DNA of 64,000 bases from Antedon mediterranea (lineage: Eukaryota > Echinodermata > Crinoidea > Comatulida > Antedonidae), in the NCBI RefSeq assembly GCF_964355755.1, contig NC_092679.1:7440001-7504000 (forward strand), in the 5' to 3' direction. Shown here one piece after another: positions 24,873 through 37,800 of the stretch. A model generated the notes under the pieces. It did not search any database and was not told the DNA's origin. It was given only the letters and a program-made list of their open reading frames with translations. The position numbers were made by a program, and so were the translations under genes. Every line of letters starts with the position of its first letter. The first letter of the stretch is position 1.

Positions 24873-26954
24873 GAAGGGTTCATCATTATACTAACACTGT
24901 TTCTAGGAATGCACAACTTCTACACCATGTTATATTACCCTGGCTTACATGGAAAACGTACAGAAATACTGGGACAAATATAATTAAGTTATTAAACTGA
25001 AAGAAAGAAATTAAAACTACAATAACATAAATGATAGCCATAAATATCGTATAAAACGTACACCACAATAGATTTATTATGGAAAAGTAGGTAGGTAATT
25101 AAGAAGAAGTTAATTTAATTTCCAAGAGTCTGACCGCACCCATTTTGTTATTTAGGTCGCCATGGAGACCGATTATATATTTAGATATATTTATTCATAA
25201 AAAAACATCAAATACAACGGCAGCCAAAAGGCTGAAAAGTAGTATTTTACAAAATTTGATTTCTTTATAGGTAACAGAGGGGAGCTGAATAGTGACATTT
25301 ATTGGATATAAAAACGACACAATTGCAACAACCACGATAGATTAAGAACTATTATGCCTACAACCCTCCATCAACAACTGGGCTACTGTAAACTAATAAT
25401 ACACGAAATTCTTCATTTTCTTGTCTAAAAAGAAAAGCTAAAAAAATCATCGATTTGTGAATACAAACTTCATCAACAAGTAAACCAATGTATCTTGCAC
25501 AAAATGTTTCATTTTATTTACTTACGGTACCATTTCTATTTTTCACCCACAAGAGATGTAATAGTTTTTCGGACTGCTTTTTCTTACAGTTTTTCAAGTA
25601 ATTTTGTTTTGTCGATCCAATTTTGTGACTAATTAGGGCCTATATTTTGTGACATTGAAATGGAATATTTAACAGCAGGGGGACTGCTTATATTTCTCTA
25701 TTGAATAGCAATACTGCATGTAGGCCTATATGGTAATAAACGTTGAATTTAGTCCATTTTGTACGGCAGATTTCTGGATGGTCACAATATTATTGTGTAA
25801 ATCGAAAATGCTTACTCACTCTTGGCAAGACATCTGGAGAACATTTTGCTAATTTGAACAATTCAAAAACAGTTAAACTACATAAGTTGCAATATGTCAA
25901 TCATTAGATGTAACTGCTATTGTCAAAAACTTTGCTGAGTGTCTATCTTGTTGACGAGACGTCAATCAATCCGTTTCCCAATAAGGTGCCCTATTTTGAC
26001 CTGTTTGTGGCATTGTCCCGTGATATTTACTAAGTTTGTTTTCAAGAATTCACAACCCAGAATAACTTTGCTATCGCAGAAAAACGAATGAATGAAAATG
26101 CGTAACATTTGCCGTATTAAATTAAGAATAATTTACACGAAGTGCCATTAGGTAGCTGTTGAGTCCAAAATGCATTTTGCGCACGCTCAGAAACATATGA
26201 GCATGTGCACACAGTACCGTCATGTTAAGCGACGGAGCTAGCATTATGTCTACCAGTGGTGTAGTGATTCGAGTGGTCTGCACCAAATAGCACCACGATC
26301 TTTGCTCTGCACCACCCTGACGTGCACGCAACCTTGATTCGTAACAAATGTCTCTGGTGTGGTTGGTTTAAAATTTAGATCCGCGCGTACCACCGTACAG
26401 ATATTGTTTTAATACCGGAATAACTCGTCTTAACCACACATAAGCCTACATTTCACTCCCTTTCTCGGATTAAAAAAACAGCTACTTGAAGTGGTTTCTG
26501 CTTCTTCAGCCTGGATATTTGTGGGTTTTTCTTAGTCTAAATCGACAAGGATTTGTAGAAAATTGTTGTTAAAATGAGAGTTCTCGCAGAGAACGGAGCA
26601 ACAATTTATAACAACACAGGAAGTTCATGTCTGATAAAGTAGGAAGTTTCTCTTTTGACGGATTGAAAATATACCTCATAAAGTAAACATAAAATACAGT
26701 TCTCGTCGTTACAACGGGGGTTTATACATGCACATCTTATCGATATATTTAATTGAGTTAAGCTAAGTAGCCGCTTCTTCTTTGTACAGTACTGTATTTC
26801 CGAAGTATCATCACCTACCCTTACATGATAGGCCTATAGGCACCACATGTGATATCATTTATATGCTGTATTACCAAATATTCCTTTGATACTTTGGAAA
26901 TAGATAGTAGGCCTAAGTGACGTGGAGATACAGCACTGTAGGTTAGCATTAAAA

Positions 26955-27112
26955 TACAGAACAGTTAATACGCGCAACGCAAGTAATTTGACCAATCACG
27001 ACACGATAGATCATCATGATTTGTCAAATCAGGGAGTTGTTATTAGTAATAACAACTTCCTGGTCAAATCACGTGTTGCATGTACGTCATTGCGTTGCGT
27101 CCAAGCTTTAAC
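26955..27112. mobile_element. MITE family N copy with inserted palindrome
   Basis: Ends read acgcgcaacgcaagtaattt and, reversed, tcattgcgttgcgtcc, with gaccaatcacgacacgat inside. The middle (about 27033-27062) carries an extra hairpin with arms of about 11 bp (agttgttatt / aataacaact). Confidence 0.6.
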
Positions 27113-27830
27113 GAGAAAAAAAGATTATCAAAATTATTTTTCAAATTCACATTCAGCTCAACTGGTGTTGGTCAATGTGAAGTCCCCGGGGACAGAGTAA
27201 AGGCAATCATTAAATTTCCCCTTGCGTAATAAATCAAATGAATTTGACCTAAATTGGGACTTAATAGGTCTTACGATTAAATAAATTACTTCTGGAAATT
27301 ACTCCAGAGAGGCCGTATATACTTGTCAGCATTAGTCACGGTGTACACCTACTAACATCAAGGAATTTCCTTTGAATGTGTCTTTGGACATGTACAAATC
27401 ATTATGTATAAACAGCTTAGGCACACGTTTACTTGATAGTATCGGCAGTGCGCCATGCAAACTGAATTACACAAAAAAACTGCGCACGTTTTAGTATCGA
27501 TAAAGTGCCATGCGAACTGCGCATGTCAAGTATCAGCAGTGCCACGCGAACAAATCATTACGCAATACATTTTTCTTGTACGTGCGAACTAGTCTCATAA
27601 CTAAATGAGCGTTTACACATTTGTCACGCATTTAGGGTATTATGGGCGCGCCCACTAGTGTCACTTTTACGCATTTTAACAGGAAGGAGAGTCATACTCG
27701 GCGCAGACACACGCTGTGTGAAAAGACTATAAGAGGACACGATGACGTAATTCCGTTGAAATACCACTTAATTAACGTAATTAACTAAAGTCTTAATCGC
27801 CTTGTGACCTAATTGTTGAGATTATAATAC

Positions 27831-27856
27831 CATGGAGCTATCAAATTAGCTCCATG
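27831..27856. repeat. CATGGAG-class palindrome 2 (26 bp) with flanking 7-bp direct repeat
   Basis: 10-bp arms CATGGAGCTA/TAGCTCCATG and a 6-bp loop. It is flanked on both sides by ATAATAC (27824-27830 and 27857-27863), as expected for a target-site duplication. Confidence 0.85.
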
Positions 27857-28138
27857 ATAATACACATAAATTACTATTAAGACTCACAAATAAAGCGATC
27901 GGTTTTACGCTCTTCATTGATAAAGCTCTTTTCATCATAATTGTGAGCAACTGTTTTGGAATGTGTTAATTAATATTGTTGATGTGTTTTGATATACGAC
28001 ATCCGCATGTTAGTCATCTTTATGTAACCTAAATAAATGGTTATCATAAATTAATAGCATTTATTTCGCATATTTCCCCAAATTTGACTGATTGTTGTTT
28101 ACACGTGTTCAAAGAAATAAAAAAATGCTGCATCACAC

Positions 28139-28161
28139 CATGGAGGTATAATACCTCCATG
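28139..28161. repeat. CATGGAG-class palindrome 3 (23 bp)
   Basis: 11-bp arms CATGGAGGTAT/ATACCTCCATG around a single A. The flanks ATCACAC and ATAACAC match at 6 of 7 positions. Confidence 0.85.
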
Positions 28162-28903
28162 ATAACACACACACACACGATAATATTTGTAGAGTATCAT
28201 AGGTAGAATCCATTTATATACATACATACGGTGTCTGTATCCTGGAAAGGTTAGGGTCTATAAAATACCGTAACACGTAAAATACTGTTACATACAGAAA
28301 GAGATGATATGCTGTAGGAGCCTATTGATTCGAAATTTCTGCCAAGAAACAATTATCATTGTACTATGTATGAATGCCTAATATAATAAATCGAATCTGA
28401 ATTTGAATCTGAAATTTAGACACAGTAGCCTACCGAGAATCGACTATGATACCTGGACGCAAAATTAGGGGGATATTGGTGACATTTGTACTGAGATTCA
28501 AAGTTTATGGTACGCGCGTAAAAGTTTTAGCATTTCCATCAGAATCAGATGCTTTTTCTGCAAAATGATGACGTCATTACACAAAGAGTATCTTTTACGA
28601 ACTCTCAAATATACGACTGGCTGCCCATGACATCAGCAGTGAATTCACAGTAAATCTAGAAAAAATAAACAAGGATCTAGAGGAAATGTGGAGTAATTTT
28701 TCTCCGGTTAAAGTACATTGTGTTTAGGCCTAGTTCACTCAGTCTGTTGACAAGTCACAATTAAAGAAGTTTTAAATCTGACGCACTGCGCTCGGCGTAA
28801 ACTCACGAGGTAGCGAATACTCACATTATGAAATGATGCTGCATTGAAAAATCTGAAAGGAATGTAATAAAATGGCATCGTAATCAAAATACATAAAAAT
28901 CAT

Positions 28904-28931
28904 AAATTATGAAACAGCAGTTTCATAATTT
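28904..28931. repeat. Short hairpin, 12-bp arms
   Basis: AAATTATGAAAC and its exact complement separated by AGCA. It has different ends from the CATGGAG group. Confidence 0.8.
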
Positions 28932-29686
28932 CTAAACAGTAACACCCGAGGGAATCGTCATGGCCTTGCAATTAAATGTTGTTTTTATTTATATTTGTTG
29001 TACAATGTTAATTCATTGGTACGGTGTAAAACACCAATGTACTATTTTAATGCGGTTATTCGTCCTTGTAGTATGTTGCAGGCATGTTTCGATTACACAA
29101 TCATGAAGTCAAAATGTTGATAGAAGAATTCGAATATTCATCTTGACAATGAATGTGAATTGACGCCGCCTCAAGCCAACACCTCGAACATCATTCTTAA
29201 CCAACGACAACATAACCACTTGAAGGACAGATTAATTTGTAAAAAAAGCATACTGGTACGTTTCGCTATCGTATTTTAATCAAGCATAATATTAATTGAC
29301 ATATTTAAAAATACAGCATGATAATCTTATACAAAAAAGAACTAACCAATTATGTATAATATTCAGCAGAACTTGAGTCCCAGGTCTCTTACATTATGTG
29401 TTATATTATGTGTTTATATGACAGTAGGTGTCTATTGGCACGTTGTTTTCTTACCGTTTGACCACAAAAACCAAAATATTTTGTTGAAATTTGTTTAAAG
29501 AAATTGTTACTAAACAATAAAGATCACAACATGATTATGATTTTGTGATATTGACGATGACGATGACTTAACAGTTTGATGACGATGACGATGACGTAAT
29601 TGATGAAGATAACGTTGGATGACGATGACAATACGCTACTCCCATTAGGCACAATACTGATGGTGATGATTGAGAGAATTTTCCGG

Positions 29687-30326
29687 AATGATGAATGCTC
29701 ACCGTGTGAACAAGTCAACTGATGTCATACACAATGTATGATAAAGTGCGAACTAAAGATGATGAATGCTCACCGTGTGAACAAGTCAACTGATATCATA
29801 CACAATGTATGATAAAATGCGGACTGAAGATGATGAATGCTCACCGTGTGAACAAGTCAACAGATATCATACACAATGTATGATAAAGTGCGCACTGAAG
29901 ATGATGAATGCTCACCGTGTGAACAGGACAACTGATATCATACACAATGTATGATAAAATGCGCACTGAAGATGATAAATGCTCACCGTGTGAACAAGTC
30001 AACTGATATCATACACAATGTATGATAAAGTGCGCACTGAAGATGATAAATGCTCACCGTGTGAACAAGTCAACTGATATCATACACAATGTATGATAAA
30101 GTGCGCACTGAAGATGATAAATGCTCACCGTGTGAACAGGACAACTGATATCATACACAATGCATGATAAAGTGCGCACTGAAGATGATGAATGCTCACT
30201 GTGTGAACAAGTCAACTGATATCATACACAATGCATGATAAAGTGCGCACTGAAGATGATGAATGCTCACCGTGTGAACAAGTCAACTTATATCATACAC
30301 AATGCATGATAAAGTGCGCACTGAAG
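29687..30326 (+). repeat. 71-bp tandem array (9 copies)
   Basis: Nine head-to-tail copies of a 71-bp unit containing gaatgctcaccgtgtgaaca and atcatacacaatgtatgat. The latter is itself a small hairpin. Copies differ at a few sites. The array is broken at 30327 by the foldback element; degenerate copies resume at 30880. Confidence 0.95.
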
Positions 30327-30879
30327 GAGCTATATATCCAATACCAAATTGGCGAGTAAATCATGTTTTACTTTAAATTAAATTTATACGTTCTTCCACA
30401 AGGTCAATTGTTAGTTATACATACAGACTATATTAAAACAATGATTTTGAACACGTAGGGCATTTCTTTGAATTCTTTCCTATCGTCGTTTTGTGGTAAT
30501 TTACAGCTTTTTTTATGTTTAACAAGACTAGGCTAACTAAAGTACGGTCTAATGAATATTGATATCAGAAGATTCCCTAGCTTAGTGAAAAATTTGTATT
30601 ACTGTACTAAAAATGTGCTGATTACGTCACTACCGGAAGTTGTAGTCTAGCATGATGCAGACGCAATTGATTATGTACGTTTGTTAAACATAAAAAAAGC
30701 TGTAAATTACCACAAAACGACGATAGGAAAGAATTCAAAGAAATGCCCTACGTGTTCAAAATCATTGTTTTAATATAGTCTGTATGTATAACTAACAATT
30801 GACCTTGTGGAAGAACGTATAAATTTAATTTAAAGTAAAACATGATTTACTCGCCAATTTGGTATTGGATATATAGCTC
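30327..30879. mobile_element. 553-bp foldback transposon with 199-bp arms inserted in the 71-bp array
   Basis: Terminal inverted repeats 30327-30525 and 30681-30879 appear identical by eye, starting gagctatatatccaatacca. A 155-bp unique centre lies between them. The array motif ACTGAAG is present directly before (30320-30326) and after (30880-30886), a 7-bp target-site duplication. No open frame for a transposase, so it is non-autonomous. Confidence 0.92.
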
Positions 30880-31010
30880 ACTGAAGATGATAAATGCTCA
30901 CCGTGTGAACAGGTCAACAGTAAGATTACATAGCTCTTTATAAAGTTCGCACTGAATATATGAATGCTCACCGTGTCAACAGGTCAACAAATACAATGCA
31001 AATTAGTATC
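30880..31010 (+). repeat. Degenerate continuation of the 71-bp array
   Basis: About two diverged copies (tgctcaccgtgtgaacaggt; tgctcaccgtgtcaacaggt) following the foldback element. They lack the clean internal hairpin of the main copies. Confidence 0.8.
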
Positions 31011-31840
31011 TTATAAACGATACTGTTACTTTTATCTGCCAGTGTACTATCATCCTGATGCTAAAGTACCTTATCGTCTACTTGTCATAGAATAAGTAGG
31101 TGACATTTCAAATGTCACAACACATAACAGTTGGATTACATGACATTCACAATGTCTTACAACATTCAAACACATGAAAAGTGCATTACTGTATGTGCTA
31201 GTGTATAATAATAAACTTATTGAATACATTTAATTAAAGAATATATTTATAATTTACTTCTTGTTAGAGTGATGTAAAAGCAGAATCATCTTGGAAACAT
31301 CTAGCACCTCCACCCCTTCCCCCTTTACCCCAGAAATCAACCTCCTTGATTTATGGACACCCTTTCCTAAATTATTATTGCACAATTCCTTAAACCCAGT
31401 AATCTGTGCAAATACTTGTTCTGCTATTATATTATATACAGTATTAGAAATTTAAATTTATATTGAGAATATGTATATTTCTTATAAAGTCAAAATTCCC
31501 AAATATTAATTTACTGTTATTATATATAGTATATTTTAAAATGTAACAATGTTCAACATTACCACTATCACCTTTCATATATCTAGTACTTTACACACCA
31601 GGAGCGCACACCATATAAATTGTGGTGGTGTTGTCGCAAAAGTCATATAAAAATGTCGAAAACTTCAGAAATATAATATTATAAATTGCCAAAATACATG
31701 TAGGCCTATATGAATGATCATGTGATTGGCAAATGATATCTTTGTTAGTTGCTTTCTTTGCTTTGATACCGCAATTGCCATATGTGGCTAATTATGCAAA
31801 TAAGTTATGCAAATGAAGGATATACTGTACACCTGTCTCT
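31011..31840. other. Region downstream of LRRC57 (3' side)
   Basis: AT-rich, with no coding exon seen. It includes the likely 3' UTR and end of the minus-strand LRRC57 transcript, but no poly(A) signal could be placed with confidence. A small hairpin-like tgacatttcaaatgtca lies near 31102. Confidence 0.5.
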
Positions 31841-34800
31841 TCAATACATCTTCTTTTTCGCTGCTGTGTACCGTTCCATATACTGAAACAAATAAAAGAA
31901 ACAATTGTATTAATTCTTTGGTAACATTTACTTGATCATGTTTGATAACTACAACCAGTAATTGGTGCAATGATTCCTTTGCAGCTCGTGGATGAAGGTG
32001 AAACGTCGGAGCCAAAATGTGCAAAAAACGGGTAAGATTTAAAGAAGAACTGAGGAAAACAGAGACGCATTGTTTAAGGTAATAAAGTTAAGAAATAAAC
32101 AAACTAGTTAAGAACCAACTTGTTATTTGAAATTTAAGATTTATCAGCTGACTAGTATTACATTAATGGTTAAGATCATGGTTTATATAAACATACAGGT
32201 AAGTCAATACTAATGTGAACACTGGTATCTGTCACATTAGAATCATATCAATGGTTAGATTCTACTTTCCTCACAAAAATACTTATATGCATCCAACAGG
32301 ATGGATAAACTTGTTTATAACGTATGCTCAAAAAGGGGGTTGGAGTTAATACAGCACTATCAGGATTGAACTCTAGACATTTGGATTGAAAGACATGCTA
32401 CCAAGCTACACAGCCACTACAAACATTTCTCAAGTACTGTATATTACTTTTTTTGTATGTGTACCTTAAGTTTTTTGGGGTTTTTTTTGTCCACATATTT
32501 TTTTGCACAAATAGTTGACTATGTTTTTTGCTTTAATATCAGAAACATTGACATATTTGTGTTTTCACAAAAAAGTCTTGAGTTCTTTAGCATACCCTCG
32601 CCATGGTTGTTCTCCCTATTTTTCCAAGTATTTCAGTTTCTATAGTATAATATTTTATTTATTTTTTAGTTGAAGCAGAGTGTTTGTAAAAAGAATGTTT
32701 ATTCTTGGAAAGAAACATTACAATCATATCACAGAAAGTTGTGGAAATAACATATCTAACAAATCTAAAAGAATGTTGAATACTTAAGACATAATTTATG
32801 TTTTAAATTTCTGGCTTTGACATTTAAAAACATTTTAAAAAGAAAGATGATAAAGCCTGGTATGTGAAATCAATCAACAGATTTCTTCTTTTCGTAAGGT
32901 TTCTCTATGAGAGAGGGTGCTATTCTCAGTTTTACCAGGTAAGCTAGGCACGAAATCCTTATAAGCAATCTCTTTTCAGTCAATTTTTTTTCATACGCAT
33001 CCAACAGCGCGCAACTTAAAGATGGATATCTCTTTTATAATTTTGATAATCATGTTTTCTTGTAATTGACTGTAGGTATTCTCTTTCAACTATATAACAA
33101 TAATATAAATTTTTAAATAGAGTTGGCCGTCGTCATGTTTTCTGAAGCAAGTTCTTCTTGAGACAGGATGCAATGTGTTGTACAATTGAATTGCTTTCCA
33201 TCTTAAGAAGTCTTTAACTGATTACCTTATCATATCCAGGTTGCAAATTGATCTGTTTCATTTCAAACAGATTACCGTCAACAGCTAACGTTGAAATGCG
33301 TGATTCCTCAAATATCTTTTTGGTAAAAGCTGTAGCTGGCAGACAATTTTCTTCCACGCGTAGAACTTTTAACCGTGGACATTCAGCTAAGGAATCGGAC
33401 AAACTTGATATCTAAATGTGAAAATATTAAGAAACATATAAGTGTACTACACTTTAGTTACTTACGGCACAGAAAAATAGCATAAAACCAATTATTCATG
33501 GTAATTTGATGTGGGGAGGGGGGATAATGATTAAGAAAAATAAAATTAAGCTGACTCCAGACAAATTTAAATTTATATGAATAGTGTAGAGCACTGTAGT
33601 GAATGTCACGCACAAGGCAGATAAAAGAAGTAAAATCTATAAATTCAGCTAAATTCAAAAGGTCTGCCACATGTGCTTTGATTTTGATATTTGTAATTCT
33701 ATAAATACTTAATAATTTAATTATACTGGGATGTCTGAATATGATGCATACAGGGTTCCACACTAATTGAAAATATACTTTTCAAAAACCTTTGGTACAA
33801 AAGAAAATAGTACTCTAAATAATATTATTATCATATGAATACAGTACTTTCATATAAAACATGGATATCTCCAAATAAGACAAAAACTGTTTATTTATTT
33901 GTAGTTACTTATGTTTTGTTTTACTAAGATTAATTGCCGGTCAGTATCACAAACAAAATTATGAAGTAAATTTTTTTATTTATTACGACATATATAAAAT
34001 TTTACAAACAAATTTTCCCAGAATAAAATTTAAATAAAAGGGACAAACACATTATCATCTTCTGCCTGAATACTTTGATGTTTATAGAAACGCTGGTAGG
34101 GATAGCAAAATAAAGGGAATTTGTTGCATTTACAGGATTTGACAATTCAGGGCACCATCTGCAAATAATGAGCTGCCTATCTTGTTTCCGCCATTAACGT
34201 GCTGCCATAGGCGATCCCTGGTTTTCTTTACAAGGGAAAGAATAAACCAGCTCACATAAGGTTACAGTGCATCATTACTCCCCCTAACATTTCCCTTGCT
34301 TTTATTTAATTTAATTATTCGACACAAGCCTGGGTGCGTCACAAAAAAAGCACTATAACACGTTAGCGTTCGCAAACTCTTATGATTCAGTTAGTTTCTT
34401 TGCCGGTGCGATGAAGTTGAATGAGAACAGAGTTCAATGATTCAACTTGTATCCAGTACGACAAGGCTGAAAATGTCAACAGAACGTTTGTGACTCACAA
34501 CCCAATCAAGGCAATGCATGCGGCATAAACGCTCCGAGAAGGGGGTTCAAGAAGTCAAGTGGTACCACATCCAGTTTGAGTTACTGTGACACTAGATGTG
34601 ACTCATCTTTATCCCTCCTCTTCCGTCCCCTAGAGGAAGTTTTGGTGTTTATGGAGGTTTCATTTATTTTGGAAGTAAACAAATATGAAGAATTTGGAAA
34701 AGAAAATTCAAGAGATAGTAATGACACTCATGCATCATTAAAACAGAAGGAAGTAGTGACTGTTGATCTCTCCTGCCACCATAGAAGGATTGGTAGCTAA

Positions 34801-37800
34801 AAGTGGTTCTAAGTAAATGCTCAAACCAAGATTGGTGCTTTAAAGTACGCTTTATTGATTTTGAAAAAAGATAAACAGGAATAACACACAAACGATTGAT
34901 TATCAATACTGAATTTAATTAGAAAGAAGTTAAATTAATTACAGCTTGTTATAAACATCAGAAGGATGGTCAATCCAAGCCCATAAGGAACAGTTAAGGA
35001 TTTGAACCAACCCCTTTTTAAAATGACATTTTAAACCAGCAGTGAAAGTGATGGTCAGGCAAACTGTTCTAGCTCATTTGGGGAAAAAGACACCCTATAT
35101 AAAAATCCTGGCTACAGGCTTTACCATCATAACAAAGAATCACCACATTGTAATACAGTATTTGGTTTTACAGTGAGAGTAACAATACAGTTCCAACAAA
35201 ACATTGAGGTAGTACTGTACTGTATCATTATTTGGTAAGGTAGTGGCAGATCACTTCCTATTATATATTTGTTTCAAGATTAATTTGTTTGATTTTGGCA
35301 ATTCACATCCTAACCAGTTTTATTATTGGAAAGCAACAACCTATTTTTGCTTAACACTATTGTATTGGTGTTCAATTTGTCCAATTTCAACATTTTTATC
35401 GGAGATCAACGACCTATTTTTTAGACTGACGCTATTTATATTTGTGTTTTAACTTCTTCAGCTTTATCCAAAATCAATGACCTATTTTTGTTTTATTGTT
35501 TAGGTGTTCAACTATTTACCACCTTTATCAGAAATCACACCTATTTTTGTTTAAGACTATTTATATTGGTGTACAATTTGGCCTATGATAAATATTGTAC
35601 AAATAATATTGTTTACTGATACTAATAATAGTGAAAGTAATAAAAAACACAATGGTAATTTAGGTGTCTTGTCTATTGAATATATGACATCATGCTATAC
35701 TATTATACTACTTGTTTTTATGTATTGTACTATTGTTAATTTTACAAAACCAACTTTAATACAAACCAATACAAGTTGAGAGAGTGAGCGGTATAAAACA
35801 ATGAACCTAGAAATGCAATAAATCATATTAAAATAGACTTTCAAAATATTATAAAAATAATTAAATTTCATGTATAATAACTAAACCCATGTGCGGTTCA
35901 TAAACCCAAAGTAAGAACTTTAAAAAACCACATATTATAATAAAATACCTTAGAAATTAGAACAAATTTGTACCACAAATTAAAATACATTCTTTTATAT
36001 TTAATGTATCGTAGTACTATTAAAGGTACTATACACTTCATAAATAATAATATATACCATTATTATATGACATGTGGAATGCAAAGTCAGTGGCACAGCT
36101 GGAAGTGATATACTGTAGGGTTCGAATCCCTCAATTAACCACATAATTTAGCAATTATTATATGATGAAGAGTTTTGTCTATTAATTTATATATATATAT
36201 ATATATATATAAATCCAAAGGCAAATTACTGAAAAAAATGACAATGCTGTGGGTATCAGTGGCTGGATCTCAATGGAGATACAAAAATAAAAAGCGAAAA
36301 GCTAAATCAAAACGATAAAGTAAACAGCCAGAAAAGTTAGCAGAGCTTTCGGCCAACACTAGCCCTTCATCAGTGCAAGTATATATATATAAACAAATCA
36401 GGCAAAGAACATTAATTCTAAACCGCCCAGTGATATACTGAAATTTAATTAATTAATTTGAAACGATAAAGATGAGGAAATCTGTGAGAATGAGAAAAAG
36501 TCGCCCCAACCAAGACTCGAACTCGGACCGCCTGCTTGATATGCAGATGTCCTAACCATTAGACCACTGGGGCTTTCATGGTATTGTTCGAACTCGATTG
36601 GATAGCGACTCTTTAACATTCTCGGAGTGGTACGGCGGAACAGCACTAGTCCTCAGTTGTACGCACGTGCACCAGAGATCAAATTGATACGCCCTCATCT
36701 TACAGTATTTTTATTCACGAGGCGGGATCTCCGAAGAGATACTTTTATATATATAAACAAATCAGGCAAAGAACATTAATTCTAAACCGCCCGGTGATAT
36801 ACTGAAATTTAATTAATTAATTTGAAACGATAAAGATGAGGAAATCTGTGAGAATGAGAAAAAGTCGCCCCAACCGAGACTCGAACTCGGACCGCCTGCT
36901 TGATATGCAGATGTCTTAACCATTAGACCACTTGGGCTTTCATGGAATTGTTCACACTCGATTGGATAGCGACTCTTTAACATTTTCGGCGTGGTACGGC
37001 GGAACAGCACTAGTCCTCAGTTGTACGCACGCGCACCAGAGAATATATTTATTTATTCATTCTGATTGATCAAGTGGATCAAGCATGGATACAGACACAG
37101 AAAGGAACAAAAAGCAACGTATTTCCACTGTGGTCCCTAAATGAAACACCTTAAATAATTAACAAAAAGCAACGTATTTCCACTGTGGTCCCTAAATGAA
37201 ACACCTTAAATAATTAACAAAAAGCAACTTATTTCCACTGTGGTCCCTAAATGAAACACCTTAAATAATTAACAGAAAGCAACTTATTTCCACTGTGGTC
37301 CCAAAATGAAACACCTTAAATAATTAACGGAATTGTAGAATAAACATTAAAAATATAAAACGAATAAAACAAGAATTGATACATAGTATTATATACATCT
37401 ATTGATACATAGTATACAAATAATGAATGTTTATGAGTGCAATGGTACAAATAATGGCACGAGGTGAATGATGAAAGGTTATATCAACGAGGCAAAGCCG
37501 AGTTGATATAACCTTTCATCATTCACCAAGTGCCATTATTTGTACCATTACACGAATACAAAACATTCATTATTTGTTTTATATAACATCTAAATAACAA
37601 ACAAAAATGTTTCAAAAAGTACTATTTAACGATCGTAGAATAGTGCGTACTATTGCACGCCATGTGACCCACATTCGTCCAATCAAATGACAGGAATTTA
37701 TATAGGTGTTATATAATATTATATACATCTATTGATACATAGTATTATATACATCTATTTCTTCTTACTGCCAACTGTACCTAATATAATACTGCACTGC

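Larger units (their letters stand above)
18486..29686. other. Gene-poor intergenic region
   Basis: About 11 kb with no recognisable coding exon. It contains short palindromes (18576, 27831, 28139, 28904), MITE copies (20380, 22191, 23438, 26955), many TAGGCCTA octamers, paired CACATGTGAT motifs around 21340-21425 and one unrecognised 83-codon frame at 24621. Open frames at 19553 and 23282 lack family resemblance; the second overlaps a MITE. Confidence 0.55.
36381..37043. repeat. Direct duplication with 364-bp offset, each copy carrying a SINE
   Basis: About 300 bp beginning taaacaaatcaggcaaagaa at 36390 recurs at 36754 and ends in tgtacgcacgtgcaccagag or a variant. The two copies differ at a few bases and are separated by about 60 bp of other sequence. 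Each contains a family A SINE on the minus strand. Confidence 0.9.

Noticed and set aside
36503-36573. Functional tRNA gene
   Set aside because: The cloverleaf is good, but it is followed by a body shared with other copies and the nominal anticodon is abnormal, so a SINE is the better reading.
36449-37010. Two near-identical minus-strand ORFs of 65 codons
   Set aside because: They are translations of the duplicated SINE family A unit, not a gene pair.
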